Source: Hymenoscyphus infarciens
Taxonomy: Eukaryota; Ascomycota; Leotiomycetes; Helotiales; Helotiaceae
Direction: 5' to 3'
Assembly (NCBI GenBank): GCA_001414345.1
Contig: LLCB01000589.1
Coordinates: 1-19,027, forward strand
DNA length: 19,027 nucleotides
Under the pieces are notes generated by a model that saw only the letters and a program-made list of their open reading frames with translations, was not told the origin of the DNA and made no database searches. This document shows, in pieces, positions 1-10,239 of this stretch. The position numbers and the translations under genes are program-made. Numbering within the stretch: the first letter of the stretch is position 1; every line of letters starts with the position of its first letter.

Positions 1-213
1 TCTATTAATATATACTACCTAGTACTATACTAAATATAAGTATAATATAACTTTAAATCTATTATCTAAAACATTATAAATTATTAAAAGTAATATATAT
101 ACTTAGTATAAATAATAACGTTATATAAGTACCTAATAAATAAGAGAAGAAAAGAGATAATTAAGACTTTTAATACTATAAGTATATATATAATTTAACT
201 TAAGAGTAAGAGA

Positions 214-298
214 CGCTAAGCCTAATTAGACAATTAGTATATAATTAGTAAAGTAGTGCTTAAAGTACTTAAATAATCTTAAATTATAATTATTTAAG
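214..298 (+). repeat. Left copy of 6-kb-spaced direct repeat with hairpin
   Basis: This stretch aligns with 6247-6331 in the same orientation with one small gap and mostly transition differences. Similarity probably extends some 30 bp further left. Both copies end in an AT-rich hairpin. Here the arms are 268-280 and 286-298, with two G-to-A type mismatches relative to the intact right copy. The pair could be remnants of long terminal repeats or two copies of a dispersed repeat. Confidence 0.55.
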
Positions 299-924
299 CA
301 CTTTAATAAAAAGAGTAAAAAGAGAGTAAAAGTAGTAAAAAGTAACTAAAAAGTAGTAATAAAATTAAGATATTATAGATAATCCTCCTAGTATCTATAC
401 CTAAAGTATCTACTACTATATACTCTTACTTTTTATCTCTCTTCTTATTATACTTACTATATATAATCTTAACCTTTTTAGTAGTATAAGAAGGTTAATT
501 AGTAAGGGTTATTTAAGAGAGAGTATCTCCTTTCTTTCTCTTTAAATTAAGGCTATTTATAGAAGCAATTATAGTAGTAGATATTATTTTACTTACTAGT
601 ATATTCATAAGTATAAGAAGAGTAGGTAAAGGCGAATTAGAGACCCTCTTATTAAGCTCTTAATTAAGTTTTAATTACTCTTTCTTATTAATTAATTTAA
701 GCCTATCTTTAGTAATAGTAGTATTAATATCTATATATAATTAAGTATTAAGATCTCTTATAATTTACTTATCTATATCTACCTATTATTATACTACCTT
801 ATCTACCTTCTCTAACGTATTCAACTTAGTAGATACTATTAAGCTCTTCTTCTCCTTATCCTCTATAAGAGGCGACAGCGAGTATAAGCCTAGAATTAAT
901 ACTCCTTCGCTATCAGCATCCTCC

Positions 925-954
925 TCTATATCTATATCTATATCTATATCTATA
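925..954. repeat. TCTATA hexamer microsatellite, five copies
   Basis: Five perfect tandem copies of TCTATA. On the minus strand they lie inside a 131-codon stop-free stretch, where they would read as an alternating Ile-Asp run. Confidence 0.8.
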
Positions 955-3900
955 TTCTTACTTCTTATATTACTCCTAGAACTCTCTCTAGAATTATTAT
1001 CTCTATTGTCTTCCTCTTTTGAATAAGCAGTAATAATTATAGAGCGGTCTTCTAAGTAAGTAGTAATAATTATAGATATCTCTAAAAGATTATCTAATTC
1101 TAAATCGTCTACTAATATTATACTTACTCTAGTACTAGTACTATCTCTTAGTAATAGTATAAGCTTAGCATCTCCTTCTCTATTCTAAGCATTATCTTTA
1201 AGTATAATAGACTCGTTATTAGGTATCTTAATAGGCACTAAGAGTTAAAGCAGAATTAGTAGCTCTTAGGTATCTTATAAAAGCGTAATAGATTACCTCT
1301 TTTTAAAAGATTAAAGCTTATTATTAGTATAGCTATTAAATACTATATATACTTCGTAGTACTTTTTATTAGTAAGACCTTTTAGTAAATTAAAGTATTA
1401 TATAAGAGCCTATACGTTATCTACCTCCTTATAATCTATAACACTTAATTACTTAGCTTTTCTCTTCCTAATAGTAATATTTATAGCTAGAAAGACGTCT
1501 TCTACCTTATTAGTAAAGAGTAGTATATTAATAAGATCCTATCTACTAAGAGTAGGGATTATATAGTAGATATTCTCTAAGAGCTTAATAATAAACCTTT
1601 TAGCTTATATATTCTAGAGTACTAATTCAAAGTTAAATAGATCCTTAGAGTTACTAGTAAGTAAGTAAGGTATCTAAAACAGAAAGTCGTTATTAATTTA
1701 TACTCTAACTATCTTACTACGTTATACTATAAAAGTATATATAATTATAAAGATACTCTTAGTAGTAGAGAAGTCCTTAATACTCGTTATATATATATAG
1801 ATATATAAGGCTACTTAAATATAGATTTTAGTAATAGAGATAAGCTTTAGCACTCTATAGATTAGAGGAGAAGGAGCTAAGAAGCCTATACTAATTAGTA
1901 GTATATACTAAATTTAAGAGTACTACTTACTTTTAGCCTTTTTCTTATTAGAGATAAATCCCTTCTTATATACTTTTACTCTAATTATTTTAGTCTTACT
2001 AAGAGCCTTTATAAAGAAGAATTATCTAGTCTTAGCCTTTTCCTCCTAGATAGCTTACTCTTTAGCCGTAGCTAATTTATCTTCCTTTTACTTAATAATA
2101 AGAGTAGAGTAGTTAGTAGTAGAACGTTCTATAGTAGTCTCTTACTTCCTCCTAAACTCTATAATTAACTATTATTTCTTCTTCTAGTTATTAAAGCTTT
2201 ATACTATAGCTTTTATAAGATAGTCTTTTACTTTTTATAGACGGTTCTTAATCTTATTATTAGAGAGCCTCTAAGAAAGCATAGATATATAATTTTCTAA
2301 AGCACTTACTAGGTTCGCTAGAAAGTAATAAGAATATACTTTAAGCTTTAAACTCTTAGAATAAGAAGCTTAGACTTCTAAGTATTTAAGAGACTAATAT
2401 TAAGGTATTCTAGTATGTTTTTAGTATTATAGAGTAATAGACGTAGAGCTTTTAAAAGTATAAGTAAAAGTAATAGAATAAAAGTAGGAAAATTAGAAGA
2501 CTGTTCTACTTAAACTATATAACCTCTTATACCTTGCTTCTTACTTTTAGTACTATTTATAAGGCTCTAATATACTATTCTAGTATATATTAAATAATTA
2601 CTAGTTATATAGTATATTATCCTCTATAAAGGCTAGGACTTTATTTACTATTTTATAAGTATTTATAAGAGTAGGTATAAGTAAGACTAGATTAAAGAAT
2701 ATTCTAATCTAAGTAACTACTTAGAAGCTAGCTTAGAAACCTCCTCTAGAGACTGAGGAGGTTCTAAAAGTAAGCGATTAATACTAAGTCTAATTTATAA
2801 ATTATTTACTACTACTAATAAAAGTTAGTAATCTATATATTTAAAATAGCTTAAAAACATAATATTCTAAATTAATTCTTTTATTTTTAATTTAAGTATA
2901 GAATAGTATTATTTATATCTATAAAGCTAACTAGAACTTAATAGACATAGAACCTATAATATTATAATTTTTTAAAAATTTAAGAGTCTAAGATTACTAA
3001 CTTTTATTAATAGTAGTAAGTAATTTATAAATTAGGCTTAGCGCTAATAGTCGTAGTTAGTAGGTTTACCTTATTAAAATCCCTCTCTAGGTACTTAGAG
3101 AATTATACACTTATAACTATATTTATAACCTTATATAAATTACTTTTAATTTTAATTAAAAGTTAATAAACATATCTATTTCTCTCTAAAGTTATATTAA
3201 GCCTTTTTTTACACTTAAAATATATAAATTTTAAGCTTAGAGCTTAGCTTATATTTAGTATAGGTTTATTCCTAGTTTAGTATATCTATTTACTTATTAA
3301 TTATAGATAGTAAAAGCAATATTACTAGCTAACCTTCTACGCTTTTTATAAATAATAATATATACTTCCTTTATTATATTACTCTCTATTAACATTCTAT
3401 TTACTCTAGCTAGTAGATAATTACAATTATAGACTACTATAGAGTTTATAGTTAGTTAGTAGATTATAATACTATAATCCTAGAGTTACTACTATAGCTA
3501 GAAATATATATTAAGTATAAGGTTACTAATAGAGAGAGAAGGGATTAAGGATTTAAGACCTTACTCTTTAAATAGACTTAAGAGACTATCTTTTAATAGA
3601 TAACCTAAGATTAGAATTATTAAGGCTCTCTATTATAATAACAATGTTTAATACTATTTATTAGTAGAAGGGCTTTATAAAGAAGAAGGCCTAATCTTAA
3701 GAATAAATTAGTAGCCTTTAGAATAGATTAATTAAATATAAATTTATCTATTAATATCTATTCTCAAATCTCCTTCTAAATCATCTTTAACTAGTAAGGT
3801 ATACTTATTAGTTATATACTCCTTTAAATCCTTATTTAATTCATTATCTAACTCCTCTAATTCCTTATCTAAGAAGTTACTATTATATAAATAATCTAAT

Positions 3901-5597
3901 ACTATATTTATCGCTTAATTACTTCTACCTTTATTACTAAAGTATATACTAAATTCATCTTAATTAGCCTTTCTAGCTTCCTTCAATCTTTAAGCTACCT
4001 TAGAGTATAGCTCTTACTTATATACTCTCTCTAGCTTACTTAAAAGGCCTAATTCTACTAAATTACTCTCTTAGATATACGCTAATAATTCTACTCTTAA
4101 ATCTAAGTATACTATAGTATAAGTTTCCCCCTCTTTAGTATATATTATCTTATTAATTAGTAGTATATATCTATATACTAATAATTTTATTTTATACTAC
4201 TCTAGAGTTATCTAAAATAAATATATATTAATATTCTAATTCTTATATAATTCTTAAAGCTTAGTAAGCTTCTTAGTAAGCACCTTAATACTATAATCCT
4301 CTACTAGATACTCTTTACTCCTAAGATAGTAAAAGTTAGTCTATAGTACTCCTAGTACCCTATACTCTTAATTAGTATTAGTATAAATATAATAGTAATT
4401 CTATATATATATAAACGTTTAAAGCTCTTTCTAGATAATTAGAATATATATATATAATATAGTAATTATATTAGAAAAGCTCTTTTTAGAAAATAACCTC
4501 TTTTTATAGATACTCTAGAAGTATATCTTCTACTTATTTAAAGACTCTTTTATAAGCTGTCTCTACTAAGCTTTAATACGTTAGTTAGCTATAAAAGTAC
4601 TAAACTAATATAGGTCTAAAAATTAGTATAGCTCTCTACTACTTTCTATAGCTTATTATTAATAAAGTATATAGTAAGCGTCTACTACTATTAGTGATTC
4701 TAATCCTTAATCTAATTATATATAGTATAGTATCTTTCTAAAGCTACTTATAGTATTACTATATTACTATAGAGTAGATACTACTATATTATTCAAGATA
4801 CTATAATAGCTCTAAAAGAGAAATTAAGTATAGGTATTAATACTAGTATATATCTTAATACTAATAAACCTTAATTTATAATATCTATTAATACTTTATA
4901 TAAAATTAGGCCTTAGTATAACATATTTACTACAAGTATTCTTAATCTTTTATAACCTATAATTATACCTCTTCTTATTAACTTTTAATAGCACCTTTTA
5001 AATCTTATTCTAGCTCTATCTTTTATCTCTATCTCTATTAATACTATAAGTATTAAGATATATATAAAGGAACCTAAGGCTAAAGCTTCTTATAATACTA
5101 AAGTAGCTATATTTATAGATCTTATACTAAAGAATAGCCTCTAGCTCTTTACGCTCTTCCTAAGTAAGGAACTTTTAACGTTAAAAGCCTATCTTAAATC
5201 GTAACCTTTAAAGCCTCTAAAGCTTAATTATAAAGCTCTTATAATTTAACATATATACTATACTTGAATTAGATAATTCTACATCTTTAAAGAGATATAT
5301 TACTCGTGTATATAAGGTAGAAGTAGTCTTACTTTTTTTATACTAACAAAGGTTCTACTCTATATTAATTTAGAGCTTAAGAGTAGTATTAAAGACGTTA
5401 ATATTATACTTACTTTTAAGGATATTATATATCTCTTAAATAAGAACTTTCTTTTAATATAACTCCTCTATAAACACCTTATATAGCTTTAAATTAATAA
5501 ACTAATATAGTATATTTAAGCTCCTATTATACGCTTAAAATCGCCCTTTTTATACTTCCTACTATACTTAAAATTCTAAGATTATTACACTATAATA

Positions 5598-6190
5598 CTA
5601 CTACTAAGGATATTATACTTTAATAAATACCTAAGGCTACTACTAGAGCTTATTCTCTTCCTTCTTCTATCGTCGTTAGTACTCGAATTTAAGAAGAGAG
5701 AGAGAGTATATATAGTAGTAGAATAGCACTTTCAAAGGAAGGAATAATATAGAGTAGTATTTAAAGAAAGGAGTAACTGATTCGATTTATCTTAAGAGGT
5801 TCTACTACTAAGGATATTACACTTCAATAGATACCTAGGGCCGCTACTAGAGCTTGTCCTCTTCCTTCTTCTATCGTCGTTAGTACTTGAATTCGAGAGA
5901 GGAGAGGGAGTATATATAGTAGTAGAATAGTACTTTTAAAGAAAGGAATAATATAGAGTAGTATTTAAAAGAAGGAGCGACTAATTCGATTTATCTTAAG
6001 AGGTTCTACTACTAAGGATATTATACTTTAATAAATACCTAGAGCCGCTACTAGAGCTTATTCTCTTCCTTCTTCTATCGTCGTTAGTACTCGAATTTAA
6101 AGAAGGAGAGAGAGTATATATAGTAGTAAGATAGCACTTTTAAAGAAAGGAATAATAGAGAGTAGTATATAGTATTTAAAGAAAGGAGCG
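5598..6190 (+). repeat. 204-bp minisatellite, two full copies and most of a third
   Basis: Each unit starts with CTACTACTAAGGATATTA or its variant, at 5598, 5802 and 6006, giving an exact 204-bp period twice. The third copy carries small indels and loses similarity after about 6190. All keep a block around TCTATCGTCGTTAGTACT. The middle copy retains more C and G than its neighbours, and differences between copies are almost all C/T or G/A transitions, so the array records uneven RIP. No coding function is evident. Confidence 0.85.
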
Positions 6191-6246
6191 ATATAAGAGG
6201 GTTAGTATATAGAGTAAGTATACTTTTCAACCTATAAAATAAATAG

Positions 6247-6331
6247 CGCTAACCCTAATTAGGAAATTAGTATACAATTAAGAAAAGTAGTTAAAAGTGC
6301 TTAAATAATCTTAAATCAAGATTATTTAAGC
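6247..6331 (+). repeat. Right copy of 6-kb-spaced direct repeat with perfect hairpin
   Basis: This is the second copy of the repeat seen at 214-298. Its hairpin is intact: a 14-bp arm at 6299-6312 (GCTTAAATAATCTT), a 5-nt loop and the exact complement at 6318-6331. It lies just downstream of the 204-bp tandem array, so array and repeat may belong to one element end. Confidence 0.55.
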
Positions 6332-6540
6332 TTTTAAAGTAAGCTAATTACTTCGATATTAAGTAATCTAGAGTAATTAGTTTAAAAAAGGCCTAGTTTT
6401 AAGACATAATTTAGGAACTTATTATAGTAATAAAAGTCGATTTATATAGTCTTTTTATATTATATACATATATCTCTTACTCTAATATGTTTTAATTTAA
6501 TATTTAATACCTTTTATAATTATTTATTAATTATATAACT

Positions 6541-6696
6541 TTTACGATTTATAATTTACAATTTGCGATTTAGCCTCTAAAAAATCTACGTTTATCGATT
6601 TACGATTTACGATTTACAATTTAGCTCTAAAGAGCCATATACTTAGAAATCTAAGCTTTACGATTTACGATTTACAATTTACGATTTGCGATTTAG
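6541..6696 (+). repeat. Heptamer (TTTACGA) array in three blocks
   Basis: Runs of CGATTTA and its variants CAATTTA and CGATTTG occur at about 6541-6572, 6594-6624 and 6658-6696, separated by short unrelated stretches. The variants are single transitions of the parent heptamer. The unit length and base content do not match the TTAGGG telomere repeat of ascomycetes. Confidence 0.75.
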
Positions 6697-6739
6697 TCGT
6701 CGTTTCCGACTTTTGGTATGTACGGGACGCCCTATACAG

Positions 6740-7087
6740 TGAATTTGCTCACTTTTTTTGTAATCCGAGCTTTTTTTTTAAAAAAGCTTTCTCCCTCTTT
6801 TCTTTAGAAGACAGAAAATAAAAGTACTCTAAAAGAGACGAGGCCTAGCTAGAAAGAAGCGCTATATCGAATTATATCTCCTCTATATTACTTATTAATT
6901 TAAAGTAAGTATAATAAATATAAACTAAAGGATAAATAATTCTTAAAATTACCCCTTTTCTTTCCTATTCTTATAAAGAGTATATTATATGTTGTTATTA
7001 ATTAAAAGGTAAAAGTGTACCTGAAAAGGGGGGAAATCAAAGAATTTTCTCAAAAAGCTCGGATTATAAAAAAAGTGGGCAAATTTA
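6740..7087. mobile_element. MITE-like element with 34-bp terminal inverted repeats
   Basis: Left repeat 6742-6775 and right repeat 7052-7085 are inverted copies matching at 32 of 34 positions; both mismatches are transitions. The core reads AATTTGCTCACTTTTTTTG followed by TAATCCGAGC. The interior of about 275 bp has no coding capacity, which suits a non-autonomous DNA transposon relic. TA occurs just outside the left end (TATACAG at 6733-6739), as expected for a Tc1/mariner-Fot1 relative, but the exact outer boundary and a target duplication on the right are not clear. Confidence 0.7.
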
Positions 7088-7105
7088 AGCTTAACTCGCA
7101 ACTCA

Positions 7106-7250
7106 CAGTAAGCTATCATATAACTTGCGAGTAAGATGCCAACTTTCACATGAGTAAGCAGTCAAATATCTCGCGAATAAGTCACAAGTTACTCATGAGT
7201 AAGCCGCCAGTGATATGGCAAGTAAGCTATGAGTTGCACTTGAGTAAGCT
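7106..7250 (+). repeat. Seven-copy 22-23 bp degenerate tandem repeat
   Basis: The motif GTAAG (ATAAG once) recurs at 7108, 7131, 7154, 7177, 7199, 7222 and 7244, with spacings of 23, 23, 23, 22, 23 and 22 bp. The best units read CATGAGTAAGC or CGAGTAAG, and the fifth contains a perfect 14-bp palindrome TTACTCATGAGTAA (7189-7202). The array begins about 20 bp beyond the right inverted repeat of the MITE-like element, downstream of the peptide transporter gene. Confidence 0.7.
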
Positions 7251-7680
7251 GCAAAGACAAAGCCATATCAAATCTGGATTTTACAACATCATGTGGGAAT
7301 GTTATTACTTCAGAGTATAGGTATAGAAGTTGGGTCATAACAACTGAACAACGTACGAGTTAATCCTCACTCCAAGCCACTTGAATTTGGAATGGTTGGA
7401 GGACGAAAGGATCGTTAGCAACCACAAGGAGCTTGGAAAAAGCAAAGCATAATCAATGGTATCAAGGAATGTCAACTCAACGTCACAAAAATTCGAACAA
7501 GTACTTCAAAGGTATGTGGTATTCTCATCTAACCCGGCCTTAGACCCGAGTCATTTCCTACCCAGCACTCCAAAATCCAAATCACCCTCCTTCACCAACT
7601 CTAACTCTCCAAAAACAGAAAGTGGTATCAATGATCCAATGGAAACTACGTCATCTTAGCCAAACAGTAAATCAACGCAA

Positions 7681-9924
7681 TCACTCCTTGAGCTCATGAG
7701 CAATGGGTCGGGTATCAACCTCATTCTCAACGTCCTTAGACACAACCAAATGTCCAGTAGGAAGCATGTTAAGATGGTCCTCTTCCCGATCCTGCTTTCT
7801 AAACATAAACCAGAAGAGCACACCACCAATAAATGCAATCACCTATCAATATCATCAGTAACATCTCCCTTTCATGATCGAGGGATGGCCAACTTACAGC
7901 CATACTTCCATAATTCCAAACCAGATTTGGATCCGCGCTAATAGGAACAAAAGCCTCCCCAAGAGCCGCAGAAATAGCACTGGTAAATAATGCCACAGAC
8001 ATAACCAACGATCGCATGTTAACAGGCGCCTTGGAGAAGGCATATTCAAGAGATGTGATCGAGGCGAAAATTTCGGAAATGGCAATAAGGACGTAGGCAC
8101 CGGTTTGAGCCCAGACGTTGATGGATACTGTCGGACAACTCTTTTTTCCATCACCACCGAGAGATTCGGGGAGTGTGAGAGAGGCGTAGTTCCCGCAGAC
8201 AGAGTCTTTGTAGATGTAGGCTTGGACCACTGCAGCCCATACCATTCCTGCCGATCCGGTGAAAAATCCTGCTGTGATTCCTATAGAGTATTGTGAGTAT
8301 ATTAAATTTCAATCACTGGGGAACGTCAAGGGAGGGGGGCAGGAAGCATACTCTTAATAGGAGTGAAGCGTATCTTTGCCTTTCTCAAAGCAGGATAGAT
8401 GATCAAATCGCAAATTGGGATCAAGATGATCAGCGCAAACGGATCTAAATTGGACAAAACATCATTGGGTAAACCATTGAGTTTCATGACTGCAGCTTGA
8501 CTGGTAAGGTTGTTATTAAGTTGATTGTAAGTCAACCAATAAATCGGGAACCAGCAGAACACAGAGCAAGCTGCGAAACCACGACGAACCTCATCAACCC
8601 ACTGATCATCGAAGGTCATCCATCGTGGTCGAAGATGAGGTTCAATGTTAGAAGGCTTGACATCTTCCCAGAATGTGCCGTCATGGAGATGCTTGTATGT
8701 GGAAAAGGGGTTGAGGGACCAACGGCCTTTGTTTGCGCGAAGGAAGATTCGTACGGCTTTGCTTAAGACGGAACCAGTTGGTGGACTTCTCTTATATCTC
8801 TTATTTCCCCACCACAAAACAAAGGGACAAACGCAAAGCATAAGCGTAGGTAGGAGAAAAGACAACCAAAAGCCTACGTATTTCTCGCAATAGACCATAG
8901 AAAGTTGACCGACAAGTGCGCCAATATTAATGAAGAGGTAGAAGTAGTTGTAGACTCTGTTTTGAGTGACCGCTGGGTCGATGATGACTCGTTCTCCAGA
9001 CGGGAGTTCGCGAACGATCATCTTGGTAAGGGGAAGTTGTTCGGCGATCATTGGGGAGATGTTAGGTTTGAATGTCCCTGTTCCAACGCCCATGATGATA
9101 AGGCCGATAATGAAGACAGGTAGAGAGGCATTTGGCTTGACAATGACTGGTGGAATGGCAGAAATAACCAAAACTATGTGACCGATGATCGCAATGACGG
9201 TCTAGAAAATATTAGAATTGTGAGCTTTTGTTGACTGATAGGAGAGTAGGAAACCCCCATTGAATGATGGTTCGATTGAAGGGTTGGTGAAATAGGAATC
9301 TTACGGCAACACAGATTGTCTTAAAACGTCCAAGATGAGCATCTGCCACGTAGGCACCGAAGAGAGGAACCAAATAGACCCAGAATTGATTGAATGTTGT
9401 AAGACCAGTTGAGGCCTGTTGTCCCTTGTTGAGAGCTCCAGACTGTCCATCGGTAAAGCCTGCTCCCGTCTTAGAGCCATCGGGCAAGGGTTGTTGGATG
9501 TAGTTGGTGACTAGTAAGTGTTAGATATATGAGGGTGGAAGAGAAGTTGGTCGATAGACACAAATATTGCTATTCAATCGCGCGCTGCGAAAGAGATGAT
9601 GCAGCTTCGACGGGGAAAGACGAGACATCGTAGAGATCACGAAGCCTCGAGGGGATAAGAGATCATCAACTTACAAACAACGGTAGTACCATAGTACGAG
9701 AAACGTTCACAGAGTTCGATAAAAGCTACCGTGTAGATGGCGAAGGGAATCTTATCTGAAATTCTTCGGAGGCTGTGGAACTCTTCTTCGGTAGGGTATT
9801 CTCCTTGAATATCCTCATCGTAGTCGTCGTATCGATAGACGGGGCCAGGGCCAGCGGCTGTCTTCTTCTCACCGGGTACAGTCGAAGGCGGAATAACCTC
9901 GAGTGCCTCTGGGTTAGTAGCCAT
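7681..9924 (-). CDS. PTR2: PTR2/POT-family proton-coupled oligopeptide transporter
   Basis: Five exons are inferred on the minus strand: 9924-9675, 9510-9305, 9201-8352, 8280-7898 and 7842-7681. All four introns are GT-AG and the frame is kept, giving 616 residues, normal for fungal di/tripeptide transporters. The start is the ATG at 9924; an in-frame GTG lies two codons upstream. Family marks include the proton-coupling ExxER motif (residues 70-74, in IELCERFSYYG), the first PTR2 signature around FGAYVADAHLG (134-144), FKPNISPMIAEQ (196-207) and the second signature YNYFYLFINIGAL (236-248). About twelve hydrophobic segments are expected. Known relatives import di- and tripeptides with protons across the plasma membrane. 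The N-terminus is acidic and cytosolic. No disabling mutation was seen. The gene sits between two RIP islands but is itself unmutated. Confidence 0.95.
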
Positions 9925-10082
9925 GTTCACGATGTATGTTCTTGATCAGTAGTGGTATTGCCAAGAAGATTGAAGTGTGCACGATGGGGAAAGTTGGTGG
10001 GGAAGTGGGGGACGAGGGTCTTTATGTTGCTGCAACTTCAAAGGGCCATGTGCGTGCTCGTGGTACGTGATGCAAGACAAGG

Positions 10083-10236
10083 TTATCTACCATTCACTTT
10101 AAATAAAGCCAAGTGAATGGGAATAGAAGAATCTAAACAAAGTCAACGGCCAATGATAACAAAGAAGCAATAGATAAACGGAATTTATAGGCAGTTTACG
10201 GCTCTAATTGCTCCGGAATCCCCCTGCTTCTTATCA
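10083..10236. promoter_or_regulatory. Cluster of GATA-factor sites upstream of PTR2
   Basis: Four HGATAR matches lie 160-312 bp upstream of the transporter start: TTATCT at 10083-10088, TGATAA at 10154-10159, AGATAA at 10172-10177 and TTATCA at 10231-10236. AreA/NIT2-type GATA factors bind such sites and activate peptide uptake genes when preferred nitrogen is scarce. The motifs are seen; the nitrogen control is inferred. A TTTAAATAAA at 10099-10108 could help position transcription. Confidence 0.4.
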
Positions 10237-10239
10237 AGG

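Larger units (their letters stand above)
1..6700. other. RIP-degraded AT-rich repeat block without intact genes
   Basis: The block is extremely AT-rich, with TA greatly over-represented and CA and TG almost missing (none in the first 60 bases, only scattered cases after). C-to-T mutation at CA on either strand is the signature of repeat-induced point mutation. No intact coding sequence is visible. Minus-strand stretches such as 792-1184 and about 3737-4130 look like decayed coding DNA in which TAA stands where CAA would be expected, but no domain could be named. The remains presumably derive from one or more transposable elements. The similar sequences near 214 and 6247 could be the ends of an element of about 6 kb. 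The GC-poor character ends sharply around 6700-7090. Confidence 0.85.

Noticed and set aside
6247..6262. Telomere-like CTAACCCTAA
   Set aside because: Less than two units of the CCCTAA repeat and no array; occurs inside a dispersed repeat, so not evidence of a telomere.
7106..7250. CRISPR-like array
   Set aside because: The period of 22-23 bp leaves no spacers, repeats are degenerate and the genome is eukaryotic.
7456..7659. 67-codon plus-strand ORF downstream of PTR2
   Set aside because: Low-complexity Ser/Pro/Asn composition, no homology features, and lies in the probable 3' UTR of PTR2 on the other strand.
8497..9181. Plus-strand ORFs of 70-90 codons
   Set aside because: Shadows of the PTR2 transporter exon on the opposite strand.
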